In this document: piece by piece, positions 40,077 to 49,670 of the stretch
Layout: each line of letters opens with the position of its first letter
How positions within the stretch are numbered: the first letter of the stretch is position 1
Origin: Henningerozyma blattae CBS 6284
Taxonomy: Eukaryota > Ascomycota > Saccharomycetes > Saccharomycetales > Saccharomycetaceae
Assembly (NCBI RefSeq): GCF_000315915.1
Contig: NC_020193.1
Span: 248,001 to 312,000 of the forward strand
Direction: 5' to 3'
Length of the DNA: 64,000 nucleotides
Notes under the pieces: model-generated
Told to the model about the DNA's origin: nothing
Databases searched by the model: none
The model's input: the letters and a program-made list of their open reading frames with translations, nothing else
Made by a program: the position numbers and the translations under genes

Positions 40077-42107
40077 TTATTTCTTGCTTTTTTTGATTTT
40101 CTTTTTTTTCGTTTCAGTTTCAATTTCTTCATTAATTAACTGGGGTAACAAAGTATCAGATGGTAAATCCAGCAGACTTCTCTCCTCAATTGGGCCATCT
40201 AAACCATTGATATTAACACTTTCTACAGAAGATTGGTTTAGCAGGTATTCATCTGATAAGTTACTTCCATGCCGTAATTTATGATAATCCTGCTCTTCAT
40301 TTCTTGTATCGTCAATGCAAGTCTCTTGCGAGGAACAATCATTAATAATATTTTCATTTACCTCATCAATATCATTATCAATGGATGGTTGAGTAGAACT
40401 ACAGCCTATGTATACGTCATTTGATACGGAATCATTGTTATGTGTATCTTCATAATCCTGTCCAACAATAGTAGTTGTGTCATTATCGTTTTCAATTTCA
40501 TCATGATCTATACAAGATAGCGTATTTAATTCGAAATTTTCCATTGAATATCTTGGTGGCAATGGAATGTTTCTGATTGCATCTGTGCTTGGTAGTGTAG
40601 AATAATTGCTATTACTCCCACAAACGTTTATTAGTCTATCATGTCCCGTTAGAGCGTCATCATAATTTGGTGGAGCACCAATTTCTCCATGCTTACTACC
40701 GAAAGAATACTTTTTTGCATTTGCCTTTGGATAAACATATCCACGTTGGCCAATATTTAGATGTAATTGAACCACATCGGATGACGATATAAAGCTTGGA
40801 TTTTTTTTATTCTTACTAATCGGTATTCTATCTATTAGACTCTCACTACTGCTACTTTCATTGTCTAGTTCAATTTTTTTCTCTTTTGAAACTGAGAATT
40901 GATTAGATGTTACAGAGGAAAATAAAGTTGTGTTGATTGCACCAATACCGATGTATAGGTCCAAATTAATATTTTCTGCCACATCTAGAACTTTATTACC
41001 ATTATGAGTTATAAAAATAGTACCTGTTGAATATTTGAAACCAAACCCTACAGTATCACCTTCTTGCAACTCTGGTAAGATCTTACTAGAGTCGCCAAGT
41101 GGATTATTTCTAAATAATTTACCAGTTGATTCATAACCAATTGAATAGTTTGCTCTCCCTGGAATCATGAAATAAGGATATGGAGATGTCATTAGTCCAA
41201 TGCTAAATATTGTGTTCGAATCTTTAGGGAACTTATAAATTTTGACTTCGAAATAAACAACCTTTTTATTATTAAAGGGTACAGGGTAATTCAAAATGGT
41301 AGAAGATGATCTGTTATATTTTGTGAATGATACATTTAATTTGTCATTAATGAGAAAACTTGGGTTAAAATTTCCCATTTCATCAATATTATCATTAACG
41401 CTGGGTAGAAAAAAATAACTCTCTAGACCACGATCTCTAATTTTTATCAGATCTGCATATGACAAAGTAGAACCAAATTCTTTTAAACTTGGACCAAATT
41501 TCGATTGGAATTCAGTACAATGATTATACAGTTGCTTTTCAAATACCGACAATTTCTTAAATCTTTTATCTCTTAATTTTGGATCAGTCATTCTTAATAT
41601 ACTTGGATGGTTGAAATCTCCATTCAATAGGAATCCGTCTTCATTAGGACAATATTTTCTTTGCATTTTAATTAGACGCAAGTATTTATTGGCACGAGTA
41701 TTTCTCATTAATTCTGCATCTTCTTCTTCTTCGTCATCATCATAGTCATAATCGTCATCTTGTTCATATTCTTCTTCTTCTATTGATTTAAAATACGAGG
41801 ATATAAATACAATAACTAAAAATCCAAATATTGCTAGCAAAACAAAAGAAGGGGGAAATATATATGAATGGGTGGTCTCATTATTTTGTTTGATATATAT
41901 ATTTGTAGTACCTTCAGTGGCTTCAGATTCATGCTTAGTTTGCATATTATCTAGTAAAGCTTGTAAACTTGATAAATCCAATGTAAATGTAGGGTCATCG
42001 CTATTAGCGTCATTTGCGATGAAATAATCATTTATAGTTACATCCCTCTTTACATTAGCAGTATGATTAGGGTCTAGTTCTTTCAGAAAGGTTTCAGGTA
42101 GTAGCAT
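40077..42107 (-). CDS. SSH4: Rsp5 adaptor Ssh4 (SPRY-domain membrane protein)
   Basis: 676 residues (S. cerevisiae Ssh4 is 579). Ssh4 is a vacuolar/endosomal membrane adaptor that recruits the ubiquitin ligase Rsp5 to cargo for multivesicular-body sorting. One membrane segment lies at about 86-106 (PPSFVLLAIFGFLVIVFISSYF), followed by an acidic EEEEYEQDDDYDYDDDEEEE stretch. The SPRY domain spans about 270-390 (VVYFEVKIYKFPKDSN, FSIGLMTSPYP, GDTVGFGFKYSTGTIFITHNG). Two PPxY motifs that bind Rsp5 WW domains are visible: PPNYDDAL and PPRYSMEN. The C-terminus is Ser/Asp-rich with a basic end. Ssh4's paralogue Ear1 is elsewhere in S. cerevisiae; position beside RRN3 matches YKL124W. Confidence 0.93.
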   Translation of the reverse strand: MLLPETFLKELDPNHTANVKRDVTINDYFIANDANSDDPTFTLDLSSLQALLDNMQTKHESEATEGTTNIYIKQNNETTHSYIFPPSFVLLAIFGFLVIVFISSYFKSIEEEEYEQDDDYDYDDDEEEEDAELMRNTRANKYLRLIKMQRKYCPNEDGFLLNGDFNHPSILRMTDPKLRDKRFKKLSVFEKQLYNHCTEFQSKFGPSLKEFGSTLSYADLIKIRDRGLESYFFLPSVNDNIDEMGNFNPSFLINDKLNVSFTKYNRSSSTILNYPVPFNNKKVVYFEVKIYKFPKDSNTIFSIGLMTSPYPYFMIPGRANYSIGYESTGKLFRNNPLGDSSKILPELQEGDTVGFGFKYSTGTIFITHNGNKVLDVAENINLDLYIGIGAINTTLFSSVTSNQFSVSKEKKIELDNESSSSESLIDRIPISKNKKNPSFISSSDVVQLHLNIGQRGYVYPKANAKKYSFGSKHGEIGAPPNYDDALTGHDRLINVCGSNSNYSTLPSTDAIRNIPLPPRYSMENFELNTLSCIDHDEIENDNDTTTIVGQDYEDTHNNDSVSNDVYIGCSSTQPSIDNDIDEVNENIINDCSSQETCIDDTRNEEQDYHKLRHGSNLSDEYLLNQSSVESVNINGLDGPIEERSLLDLPSDTLLPQLINEEIETETKKKKIKKSKK

Positions 42108-42911
42108 CGAACATTAAAATATATTTTCAAATCTTATATAAGTTTTGTTTACTCTGGGGTTTCTTTGTTTACTCGAAGAATACAGTATATTAAATTTTAT
42201 ATTCTCGACTAAAGCTATTCCCTATATTATTTTACCCAGTAACTATTGTAAATTGTAACACTCCGACCTTTCTTCTCTTTATATATAATTTTTGTATCTT
42301 TGCCTTCTTATCCCCTTTATTACTATTGTTCTAGTTCCTGATTGGTATCTGTAGTTTCGGCAATGAGTTTGTATCTTACATTCTTTGCTCCAGGCCACAC
42401 TATTATTAAGTGCCTGAGAAAGTCCGCAGTAATGCCCCTGGCAGAAAACTAGCAATAAAATAAAAGCACGGAAACACGGAGGCTTGCTAGGGTTTGATAG
42501 AGCTTTTGGGATTTTAGTTCTTGAAAATAGGGTTTTTGCCAGGTAATGGGATTGTACATCTATATAAATATGCTACATAAAAATGAGAGTAAAGACAATT
42601 ACAGAGTTGAAGAGGTAATTGAGATATATAAGAATGTAAAGAACGATCGATTAAATGCAGTAATAAAAAGAACAATGAATGGCCTGGAGATGCGGAGTAA
42701 AAGCAGTAACAAAGGATGGAAATAAGAATGTGAATAGGGATGGGATGTAGAGATGAGTAGGAAATTTTAATGTAAAAAATAAATGTAAATGTAAATGTAA
42801 ATGTAAATGAAAGTTTAAATGTGAATGAAAATGATAATGTAAATTTAAATAGTAATAATAGGTTAGCCAAAAAAAAGTTGCAATGCAAAAATAAATGTCT
42901 AAGGTCCATCT
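42108..42911. other. SSH4 upstream region with AAATGT hexamer repeat
   Basis: 804 bp between SSH4 and the RRN3 stop. Near-perfect hexamer repeat AAATGT at 42781-42808 with degenerate copies to about 42850. A minus-strand ORF here (131 codons) is driven by this repeat and by low-complexity sequence and is not supported as a gene. Confidence 0.55.
42781..42808 (+). repeat. (AAATGT)n short tandem repeat
   Basis: About four and a half perfect copies of AAATGT followed by degenerate copies; directly downstream of RRN3. Confidence 0.85.
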
Positions 42912-45187
42912 CTATTCGTCAGATTCATCAGACTCATAATCTCCACTAACTTCACTCCATTCAATGTAATATTGTTTCATGAAATTTTTGTAATTCTTTA
43001 AAAAGAGTGGATCGTATGGGAAATAGCTTTGTAAATCAATGAACTGTTGTCTTGTTACAATCGACCAAGTAGTGCCTACCACTGTAGTGTTATTAGTGGC
43101 ACTTTTGCCATCAGTATTATCTAGTGGTTTACCAAGTATACCTCTTAGTCTTTCATTACTGTTATTCTCAATTATACTAAAACAATAAGCAATCCCTTCG
43201 TGCTGCGTAATACGAGCAAACATCAACATGACATTCTCGTTACAATATTTCAATGGATTGAATTTAGAGACAATGAGTCTTTGGAAGAATTTATCCAATT
43301 CACATTCCCATTGCCCAGTAACTTGATCTTTAAATAATTCATGTCTAAAGCAGAACATATAACATAACGACTGAAATACTGCGTAGAAGTGTTTGAATCT
43401 ATCCATTCCTCCCCCACTTCCATCACCATTAGCAATCATATCAACTTCGTATTCTCGCTCTAATACGAATCTATTTAACCAGGAGGTTAGATAGCTTGCC
43501 ACGAATATAATCTGTGTACGAGAAAGTTTCTTAGCTCGAGCAATATATGAACCTAAATATTGTAATGCTTTGACTTTCTTTTCAGAGGTTTCATTGGGTG
43601 AGAATGATATATCAATTAATGAAACAAGAAATGAATCCATTAATTCGCTTTGTAATTGAGAAATATGGAACATAATATATTGAATGGATTTAGTATAGTA
43701 GGTAGAAAGAACATGTGTCTTAAATAAAGTGGTTAATGTGTTGAAGATACTCACACCTTCACCGTTTTCCAAATTTTCTGGTTTCAACTCTTCGCCTAAT
43801 CTTGTACTAATTAATGTTAAAATTGAATCTAATTTATTCGATAGTTCTTTAATATTCTGTGATAGTTCAACATCATATTCTTCATCTCCATCTAAGTCAA
43901 CAGGGGTGTTTGTCATAATAGCTATAGAATTAGCTTCTTCATTCATATTTGATTCTTCTTCGTCATTTTCTTCCTCCATATCATCGTCGTCGTCGTCTTT
44001 TTCGTCGTCGTCATCATCGTCATTGTCTTCTTCTTCTGCGTCGTCTTCTGCGAATTCATCATCATCATCCAGTTCATCTAATTCATTTTGAAGTTCCACA
44101 TCAATAGAAATTATACGTTCGATTAGTAATGACCATGTTTGAAATCGTAACTCTTTACAATAGCTGGTTAATGTTAAGATATTTGAAATATAATTTACTA
44201 ATTTTTTACGTGTATCATTTTTATTGGGGAAAAATTTTGATAGATATGAATCAATGTAATTCATTGATGATGGAATCACATTTAAGAAATACTTTAATAA
44301 ATCGTGATGATGGCTTGTACTGGAATTAGGCAGTATGAAATTCGATATCAGATTCATCGATATATCTTGCCACCATTTTGGTATACTCGAACATAAAATC
44401 CTAATAAAATATATATATTTACTTAGAATCGCAGTGGGTAATTCCCACCATTTTTCTAAAGTTATGATCGACTGAATAATTGTATTAGCTTTGGATGTAT
44501 CTAATTTGGTAATATTATTGGACAAAACTTCCAATAATATACTCAAATTTGATTCACTTATCCTATCTGAATCCTTAGCTGATAGATTAATTTGTGAAGA
44601 TATTAAATTTATTTGAGTTGGGTCATTCTAGTTTAAAATAAATACAAGATAACTGATTGAATGAAGAAATAATAAAATTAACGAAATATTCCAATACTGA
44701 ATTTATTTCGTTAATTATTTTCATCAAATTTTGTCGTAGTCATCCCAAAAAAATTGTTAGTAAAAAATTTATTCTCATCACAAAAATAAAACAGAAGTCG
44801 AGAGGAAGAGAGGAAATGATTGTTAAGACCAAATAAAATTCGAATAAACTTCTAACTTCTCAATAACAAAAAATAACATACCTTATCAAGATCATCAAGT
44901 GCTGATTTAACAACTCTCTTATACATATCTAAAGCAAATTTCTCATCGCCCAAAGTTGTTTGATTTGAATCATTATTGTTAATTTTAACTTTAATGCTTG
45001 ACTTTTTAATTCCATTCTCATCGGAATCAGATGAAGGGAACATTGTTACTTGATCTGAGAATTCAACCTTATGTTTCTTTGTTAAATTCATATTTTCAAC
45101 AATATCCTGTGGTGCTGGCCGTTTTGAGCTATTTTCAAAAGCTAGCATATCTGGTTTCTTATTATTAGATTCTTCAATTTTGTCCAA
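42912..45187 (-). CDS. RRN3: RNA polymerase I initiation factor Rrn3, two exons
   Basis: Joined from exon 1 (45187-44882) and exon 2 (44627-42912), giving 673 residues (S. cerevisiae Rrn3 is 627). Rrn3 binds Pol I and recruits it to the rDNA promoter through Core Factor. Exon 1 supplies the conserved LAFENSSKRPAPQDIV and ends in SALDDLDK; exon 2 resumes with NDPTQINLISSQ, the same junction that is continuous in S. cerevisiae Rrn3. Exon 2 holds conserved HEAT-like blocks (WWELPTAILSKYIYFIRILC, FFPNKNDTRKKLVNY, FVASYLTSWLNRFV, DLQSYFPYDPLFLKNYKNFM) and an Asp/Glu-rich insertion at about 280-330. An alternative start is the Met at codon 14 (45148), which aligns better with the S. cerevisiae N-terminus. 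S. cerevisiae RRN3 has no intron. Confidence 0.93.
44628..44881 (-). other. RRN3: Spliceosomal intron in RRN3 (254 nt, phase 0)
   Basis: The donor is GTATGT directly after the AAG codon at 44884-44882. A perfect TACTAAC branch sequence occupies 44762-44756 (branch A at 44757). The acceptor TAG ends at 44628. The branch-to-acceptor distance (about 129 nt) is long for yeast. An earlier in-phase CAG at 44697 would retain an in-frame stop and a CAG ending at 44653 would shift the frame, so the TAG at 44628 is the only one giving a full Rrn3. In-frame stops and lack of similarity inside the interval confirm that it is non-coding. Confidence 0.9.
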
Positions 45188-46201
45188 AGAAAAAAATTTT
45201 TTTTCGAATTACTTAGTTCTAAAGTTACAAATATTTCTTGAAATTCAAAAGGTGGTTATGGCTCGATGAGGGTTGAATATGCTATCATATATTATATAAA
45301 TAACCACAATCTTTAAAATTCAATGAATATTTAAGTTAAATTTATGTTATTTGTTTTTCGTACGTTTAGAAAATACAAAGTATACAACTATATGAATGTA
45401 TGAATTAATATCGATGATATACGTTGAATACGATTCAGTTTAGGAGTTTCAGAAAATGATAAATCGAGAATGAAAAAAAATTAAAAAAAAAGAATAAAAA
45501 AAGAAAAAAAAAGGTAATCAATTAATCAGAAAAATCTTGCAAATACATATCTCATCAAATATCCGTTTCTTAAATATTTAAAATATTTCATTTTTTTTAC
45601 AGTCAGGGTAATACAAGGGAAAAATTTTCAAAGACCGGGTAAACAAAAAATCTTCAGAATGTTCCAAAACCGTCATTAATTCACGAATACGGAATTGTCA
45701 AAACAAAGGACTATTTAAATTAGTAGTATTAACGGGTAAAAATGATAACACACAATTCAGATTTATGAATACTGAAAAGGTTAGAGACTAATAGTAACCT
45801 ATTTATAAAAAAAGTATGTAGAGGTAATATAAAGGCTATATCGTAAAATATGATTTATAAAAAGAATGACAAAATAAAAAGATCCGCGCACAAGGCAAAA
45901 TGCCAGTCACGATCTTATGATGTGAAAGGGTATATGACGTGAATGCTTATGTTGAAAAAAATAAAAAAAGAACTAGTGATTGGCGTCTCTTAGAAAAGTA
46001 ACGTTTTTATAGATGTCTTGTATTGTCGTTGCTGTTGTTGTTTTTTGTTTTTTTGATATTTTGATTTTTTATGCTTTGAGAAGGGCTGGGCATGAAAAGT
46101 TAATGTGTATCTACTAAATGGAAATGAGATAAGTAAAACTGTATTATTTCATTTAAAAGATTTGTAGTATGTGTTGGCAATGTTTTATTTTTTTTTATAA
46201 A
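45188..46201. other. RRN3 promoter and YPK1 3' region
   Basis: 1.01 kb. A PAC-core CGATGAG lies at 45264-45270, about 80 bp upstream of RRN3, fitting a ribosome-biogenesis promoter. Long A-rich runs occupy 45470-45515. No gene is seen. Confidence 0.45.
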
Positions 46202-48526
46202 CTACCTAATACTTCTGCCTTGAACCATTGAGCTGCCTAATTGTTCATTACCAACGTAAGTCCAACCACCGAATTGTTTTTGAACACTTTCACTCAAGTA
46301 TTCATCGACAACACTATCGATTGGTTTCTCCCTTGTAAATTCTTGATCAAAGTTCGATGTATCAGCAGCACTACTGACAGGAGGTTTGTAAGGTGGAATA
46401 TAGCCTTTCATCATTAATCTCTTCCAGGACAATTGGCTGAAAAATGGATGGCTTTTAATTTCTGAAGCACCATTGTAGCCTAATCTTCTCTTTGGATCAC
46501 GACTTAATAAGCCAATTAATAGATCCTTAGCATCTCTATCAAACCCATCTGGGAAACGTAATGGTTCTTGCAAAATCTTCTTATACATCTTTGGTATATC
46601 TTCGTCATAATAAGGAGGTAACCCAGTCAACATTTCATAAAGAAGAACCCCCAAAGTCCACCAATCAACTACTTTTGAATAGCCTTGACCTAATAATAAT
46701 TCAGGGGCCAAATATTCTGGCGTACCACAGAAAGTATCAGTTTTGTCTTTATCCTTCATATTTAATTTACAAAGACCGAAATCACATAGGGCAATATGAC
46801 CTTGATAATCTAATAGAATATTTTCAGGTTTTAAATCACGGTAAATGACATCTAATTTATGTAGAGTTTCTAATGCACATAATAATTCTGCAGTATAGAA
46901 TCTTGCTCTTGATAAATCAAATCTACCTTCTCTTTGTAAATGATAAAACAATTCACCACCATTAATACAAGCCAGGACTAAGTATAATTTTTCGGGAGAT
47001 TGGAAAGAGAATTTTAGAGGGACAATGAAAGGACAATCTACTCTTGCCAATACAGTTCTTTCTGCCAGAGTATGAGTGACTTCTGATTTGGAAACGATAT
47101 AAGCCTTTCTAATAGCTTTTAAAGCATAAATTTTTTGAGTGTCCTTTTTACGAACCTGCATGACTTTACCGAATGAACCTTTACCGATAACTTTTAATAA
47201 ATCAAAATCTTCAATGGATAAAGGTTTATTTTTAGATGGTTTATAATCAATAGAGATATTAATCTTACCTAAACCTTTTTCTAGAGTAATCCAATGATGA
47301 TTATATAATCTAATGTTGGCTGCAGAATCTATTTTTAAATTTATTGGTAATAAACAAGAATCCAAATGAATATCTTGATTTGAATTAACTTTTTCCAATA
47401 ATTCTTTTAAATTTTCATTTTGTTTACACATTTCAATTTGCCAAGTTTTGGAAGGTAATAAAATAGATGGGATTCTTGCGAATACATCTATTTTCAAAAA
47501 TGGTAATTTTCTAGTGACATCAAAAGTGGAAATTTTATTGAAAGTTGGCTGAGTCATTGTACCATATTCTGGTTCGATAGTGGCTACAGTATTATCGAAT
47601 TCTATTGTGAAATATAACAAAGGATTCAAAGTTTCAGAACCAGGTAGCATTATTGTCGAAGGGATATATTTTGGACAAATGTCACCTTCAATTAATATTT
47701 CATCTGAATTATTTGAATCTGATGTTAAATTCAAATGATTTATTTGTGATATTAAATCATCTACTTCTTTAGACATACTCGTATGTTGAGAAGAAACACC
47801 TGAACCTAACAATTTGGATAAGATTTGCTGATTTGAAGTAATAGGGAAAGGTAAAACAAACCCAGACCCACCATACACTTTAATGGTCATCATCCCTGAA
47901 CTTGCAGTATTATTATTGAATCCACTTGGATGACTGTTATTCAATTGAGAATTTTCATTTGATGCTTGCTTTTGTTGTTGTTGCTTCAACAATTGTTTTT
48001 GTTCTTCGATATTTATATCATTGGAAGATGGTTTACCATTATAATCATTGTTCATGTTACCATTGGCAGTAGATATATTATTGTTACCCCCATTAACAGT
48101 GGTGTTAGCAGTACTTGTGACATTTGTATTACTACTACTTAAACCACTATGAGTACTATTTCTAACACTTACACTAGCAGTAGAGGATGATGAAGCGTCT
48201 TGAGAATGACGAACAGGAGCCATTGTTCCTTGAACAATGGTTTCCTTTCTATCGATATCATCTTCATCTCCACTATTCATATTCATTTGTGAATTACTGT
48301 TTGTCATATCGTTGTGGAAATTGAAGTTGCCTCCGTTGCTATTAGTCTTTTGATGATGGGAGTTTATATGAGGAGAGTTGGAAACGCTATTGCTGTTTGA
48401 ATTATTCGTCGAATTACTAGCACTACTACTATGGTTTTGAGAAGGACTCAACTCAGAGGAATCTCTGGAAGATTTATCTTTATTCTTACCAAATTTGAAT
48501 TTCGAAGAAAGTTTCCATGAATACAT
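46202..48526 (-). CDS. YPK1: AGC-family protein kinase Ypk1
   Basis: 774 residues (S. cerevisiae Ypk1 is 680). Ypk1, activated by Pkh1/2 and TORC2, controls sphingolipid synthesis, membrane homeostasis and the actin cytoskeleton. The N-terminus MYSWKLSSKFKFGK matches S. cerevisiae, followed by a Ser/Asn-rich linker that accounts for the extra length. The conserved pre-kinase region starts at SSGMMTIKVYGG and includes LLYFTIEFDNTVATIEPEYGT. The kinase domain begins near 440 with VIGKGSFGKV (446-455), then ALKAIRK, YRDLKPENILL, CDFGLCK and activation loop TFCGTPEYLAPE. The tail retains the hydrophobic motif FGGWTYVG and ends VQGRSIR, like S. cerevisiae. The YPK1/YPK2 pair is a WGD duplicate; neighbours RRN3 and PGM1 favour YPK1 naming. 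Confidence 0.96.
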   Translation of the reverse strand: MYSWKLSSKFKFGKNKDKSSRDSSELSPSQNHSSSASNSTNNSNSNSVSNSPHINSHHQKTNSNGGNFNFHNDMTNSNSQMNMNSGDEDDIDRKETIVQGTMAPVRHSQDASSSSTASVSVRNSTHSGLSSSNTNVTSTANTTVNGGNNNISTANGNMNNDYNGKPSSNDINIEEQKQLLKQQQQKQASNENSQLNNSHPSGFNNNTASSGMMTIKVYGGSGFVLPFPITSNQQILSKLLGSGVSSQHTSMSKEVDDLISQINHLNLTSDSNNSDEILIEGDICPKYIPSTIMLPGSETLNPLLYFTIEFDNTVATIEPEYGTMTQPTFNKISTFDVTRKLPFLKIDVFARIPSILLPSKTWQIEMCKQNENLKELLEKVNSNQDIHLDSCLLPINLKIDSAANIRLYNHHWITLEKGLGKINISIDYKPSKNKPLSIEDFDLLKVIGKGSFGKVMQVRKKDTQKIYALKAIRKAYIVSKSEVTHTLAERTVLARVDCPFIVPLKFSFQSPEKLYLVLACINGGELFYHLQREGRFDLSRARFYTAELLCALETLHKLDVIYRDLKPENILLDYQGHIALCDFGLCKLNMKDKDKTDTFCGTPEYLAPELLLGQGYSKVVDWWTLGVLLYEMLTGLPPYYDEDIPKMYKKILQEPLRFPDGFDRDAKDLLIGLLSRDPKRRLGYNGASEIKSHPFFSQLSWKRLMMKGYIPPYKPPVSSAADTSNFDQEFTREKPIDSVVDEYLSESVQKQFGGWTYVGNEQLGSSMVQGRSIR

Positions 48527-49670
48527 TGGTGTAGCAAGGTAATATAATGGACAAAGTCTTTGATGATGTAGCTAAAGTAAATAAATTTCTTTAAAAAGAA
48601 AATAAGTTAGTTGATAAATAATGAAAATAAGTGTAATGAAAAAAAAACAGCAAATGAAAATAAAAAAGTAAACGCAGAAAAAAATAATGAAAAACAATGA
48701 AATAATAATAAGAGTTGAACCTAGATGATGATAGTCTATAGATTGATTCTTTGAATAATGATCAACAGTATTATTGATTCAAAAAGTTGATTATTCTGTT
48801 TTACTAATTTTATCTTGAATGGAGATATAATAAAATCAGGGAAAAGTAGTGGATTCCGAGATACCTTACTTTGTAGTTGGATTTGTTTTCAGTTTGCTTT
48901 ATTTGGCTTATTTGTTTTCGCTCACGGATTAAATACAACACGACTGATTAAAATAAGATAAATTGAGAAATAAAATTTGATATTGAATTTTTTTTGTTTA
49001 TTTTTTTTGGCCAACTTTTTCAAATCTTACACTTATTTAACTGTGTTTATAAACTATGATTATTTATGATTATTTATGATTATTTATGATTATTTATGAT
49101 TATTTATGATTATTAATGATTCAAGGCTGATTGATTGAATTGAGTAGCAAGTAAGTAAATTGTATAATAATTATGGTAATTGCATAGTAATCACTGCAAT
49201 AGCAATGGCAAACAGATAGCATCAGCCTCTAAGAGGAATGTTCTACCAATAATAATAGCCTTGTCTGACCTGTTTACCACCGTAATAGGGATTTTGCTGG
49301 CACAGATCAGAGTGGACCAGGCCCCTGTGAAAAAAAAAAAAAAAACTGCCAGCCTAGAGTGTTGATGTGTTGATATGTTTGATGTGTTGAGGTTTCTTTC
49401 CCCTGGAGTGACGCGCGACGTGGCCTCGGCATGTTGCAGCCGCGGCTCGAAGCGGCACGGAAATAACAACGCGGAATTAACTACAGAAACAGCAATAGGC
49501 CATGACACAAATTCCGTGGCACAAAGTATAGGGGCATTAATAGGAGCATTAACATAGGGACATTAGTATAAGGGGCTTAGTTTCTATAGTGTCTAGAGGA
49601 TATTATGTACTAAGATATAATTAAAAAGTTATATATAGAGATGATAGTATCAAAACATAGAGAAGTGTGT
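48527..49670. promoter_or_regulatory. YPK1 upstream region with decamer repeat and GC-rich island
   Basis: 1.14 kb. It contains a tandem ten-base repeat at 49055-49120, an A16-type run near 49330, a CCCCT stress-type motif at 49400-49404 and a GC-rich island at about 49400-49460 (several CG-rich words such as GACGCGCGACG). A minus-strand ORF of 105 codons crosses the A-run and is not credible as a gene. Confidence 0.45.
49055..49120 (+). repeat. Tandem decamer repeat (TATGATTATT)n
   Basis: About six consecutive copies of a ten-base unit, the last degenerate (tattaatgat). It is a period-10 AT tract upstream of YPK1; such helical-phase repeats may bend DNA. Confidence 0.85.

Noticed and set aside
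42514..42909. 131-codon minus-strand ORF between SSH4 and RRN3
   Set aside because: It reads through the AAATGT hexamer repeat (giving FTFTFTF) and low-complexity sequence; no similarity or conserved pattern.
44652..44699. Two upstream CAGs in the RRN3 intron as alternative acceptors
   Set aside because: The one at 44697 keeps phase but runs into an in-frame TAG just before 44627; the one at 44653 shifts the frame. Only the acceptor at 44628 yields a full Rrn3.
45890..45960. Possible C/D snoRNA (ATGATGT box C-like) upstream of YPK1 3' end
   Set aside because: No convincing D box, terminal stem or guide pairing could be found.
49191..49508. 105-codon minus-strand ORF in the YPK1 upstream region
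   Set aside because: It crosses a long homopolymeric A-run (poly-Phe) and owes its openness to the GC-rich island; no recognisable protein.
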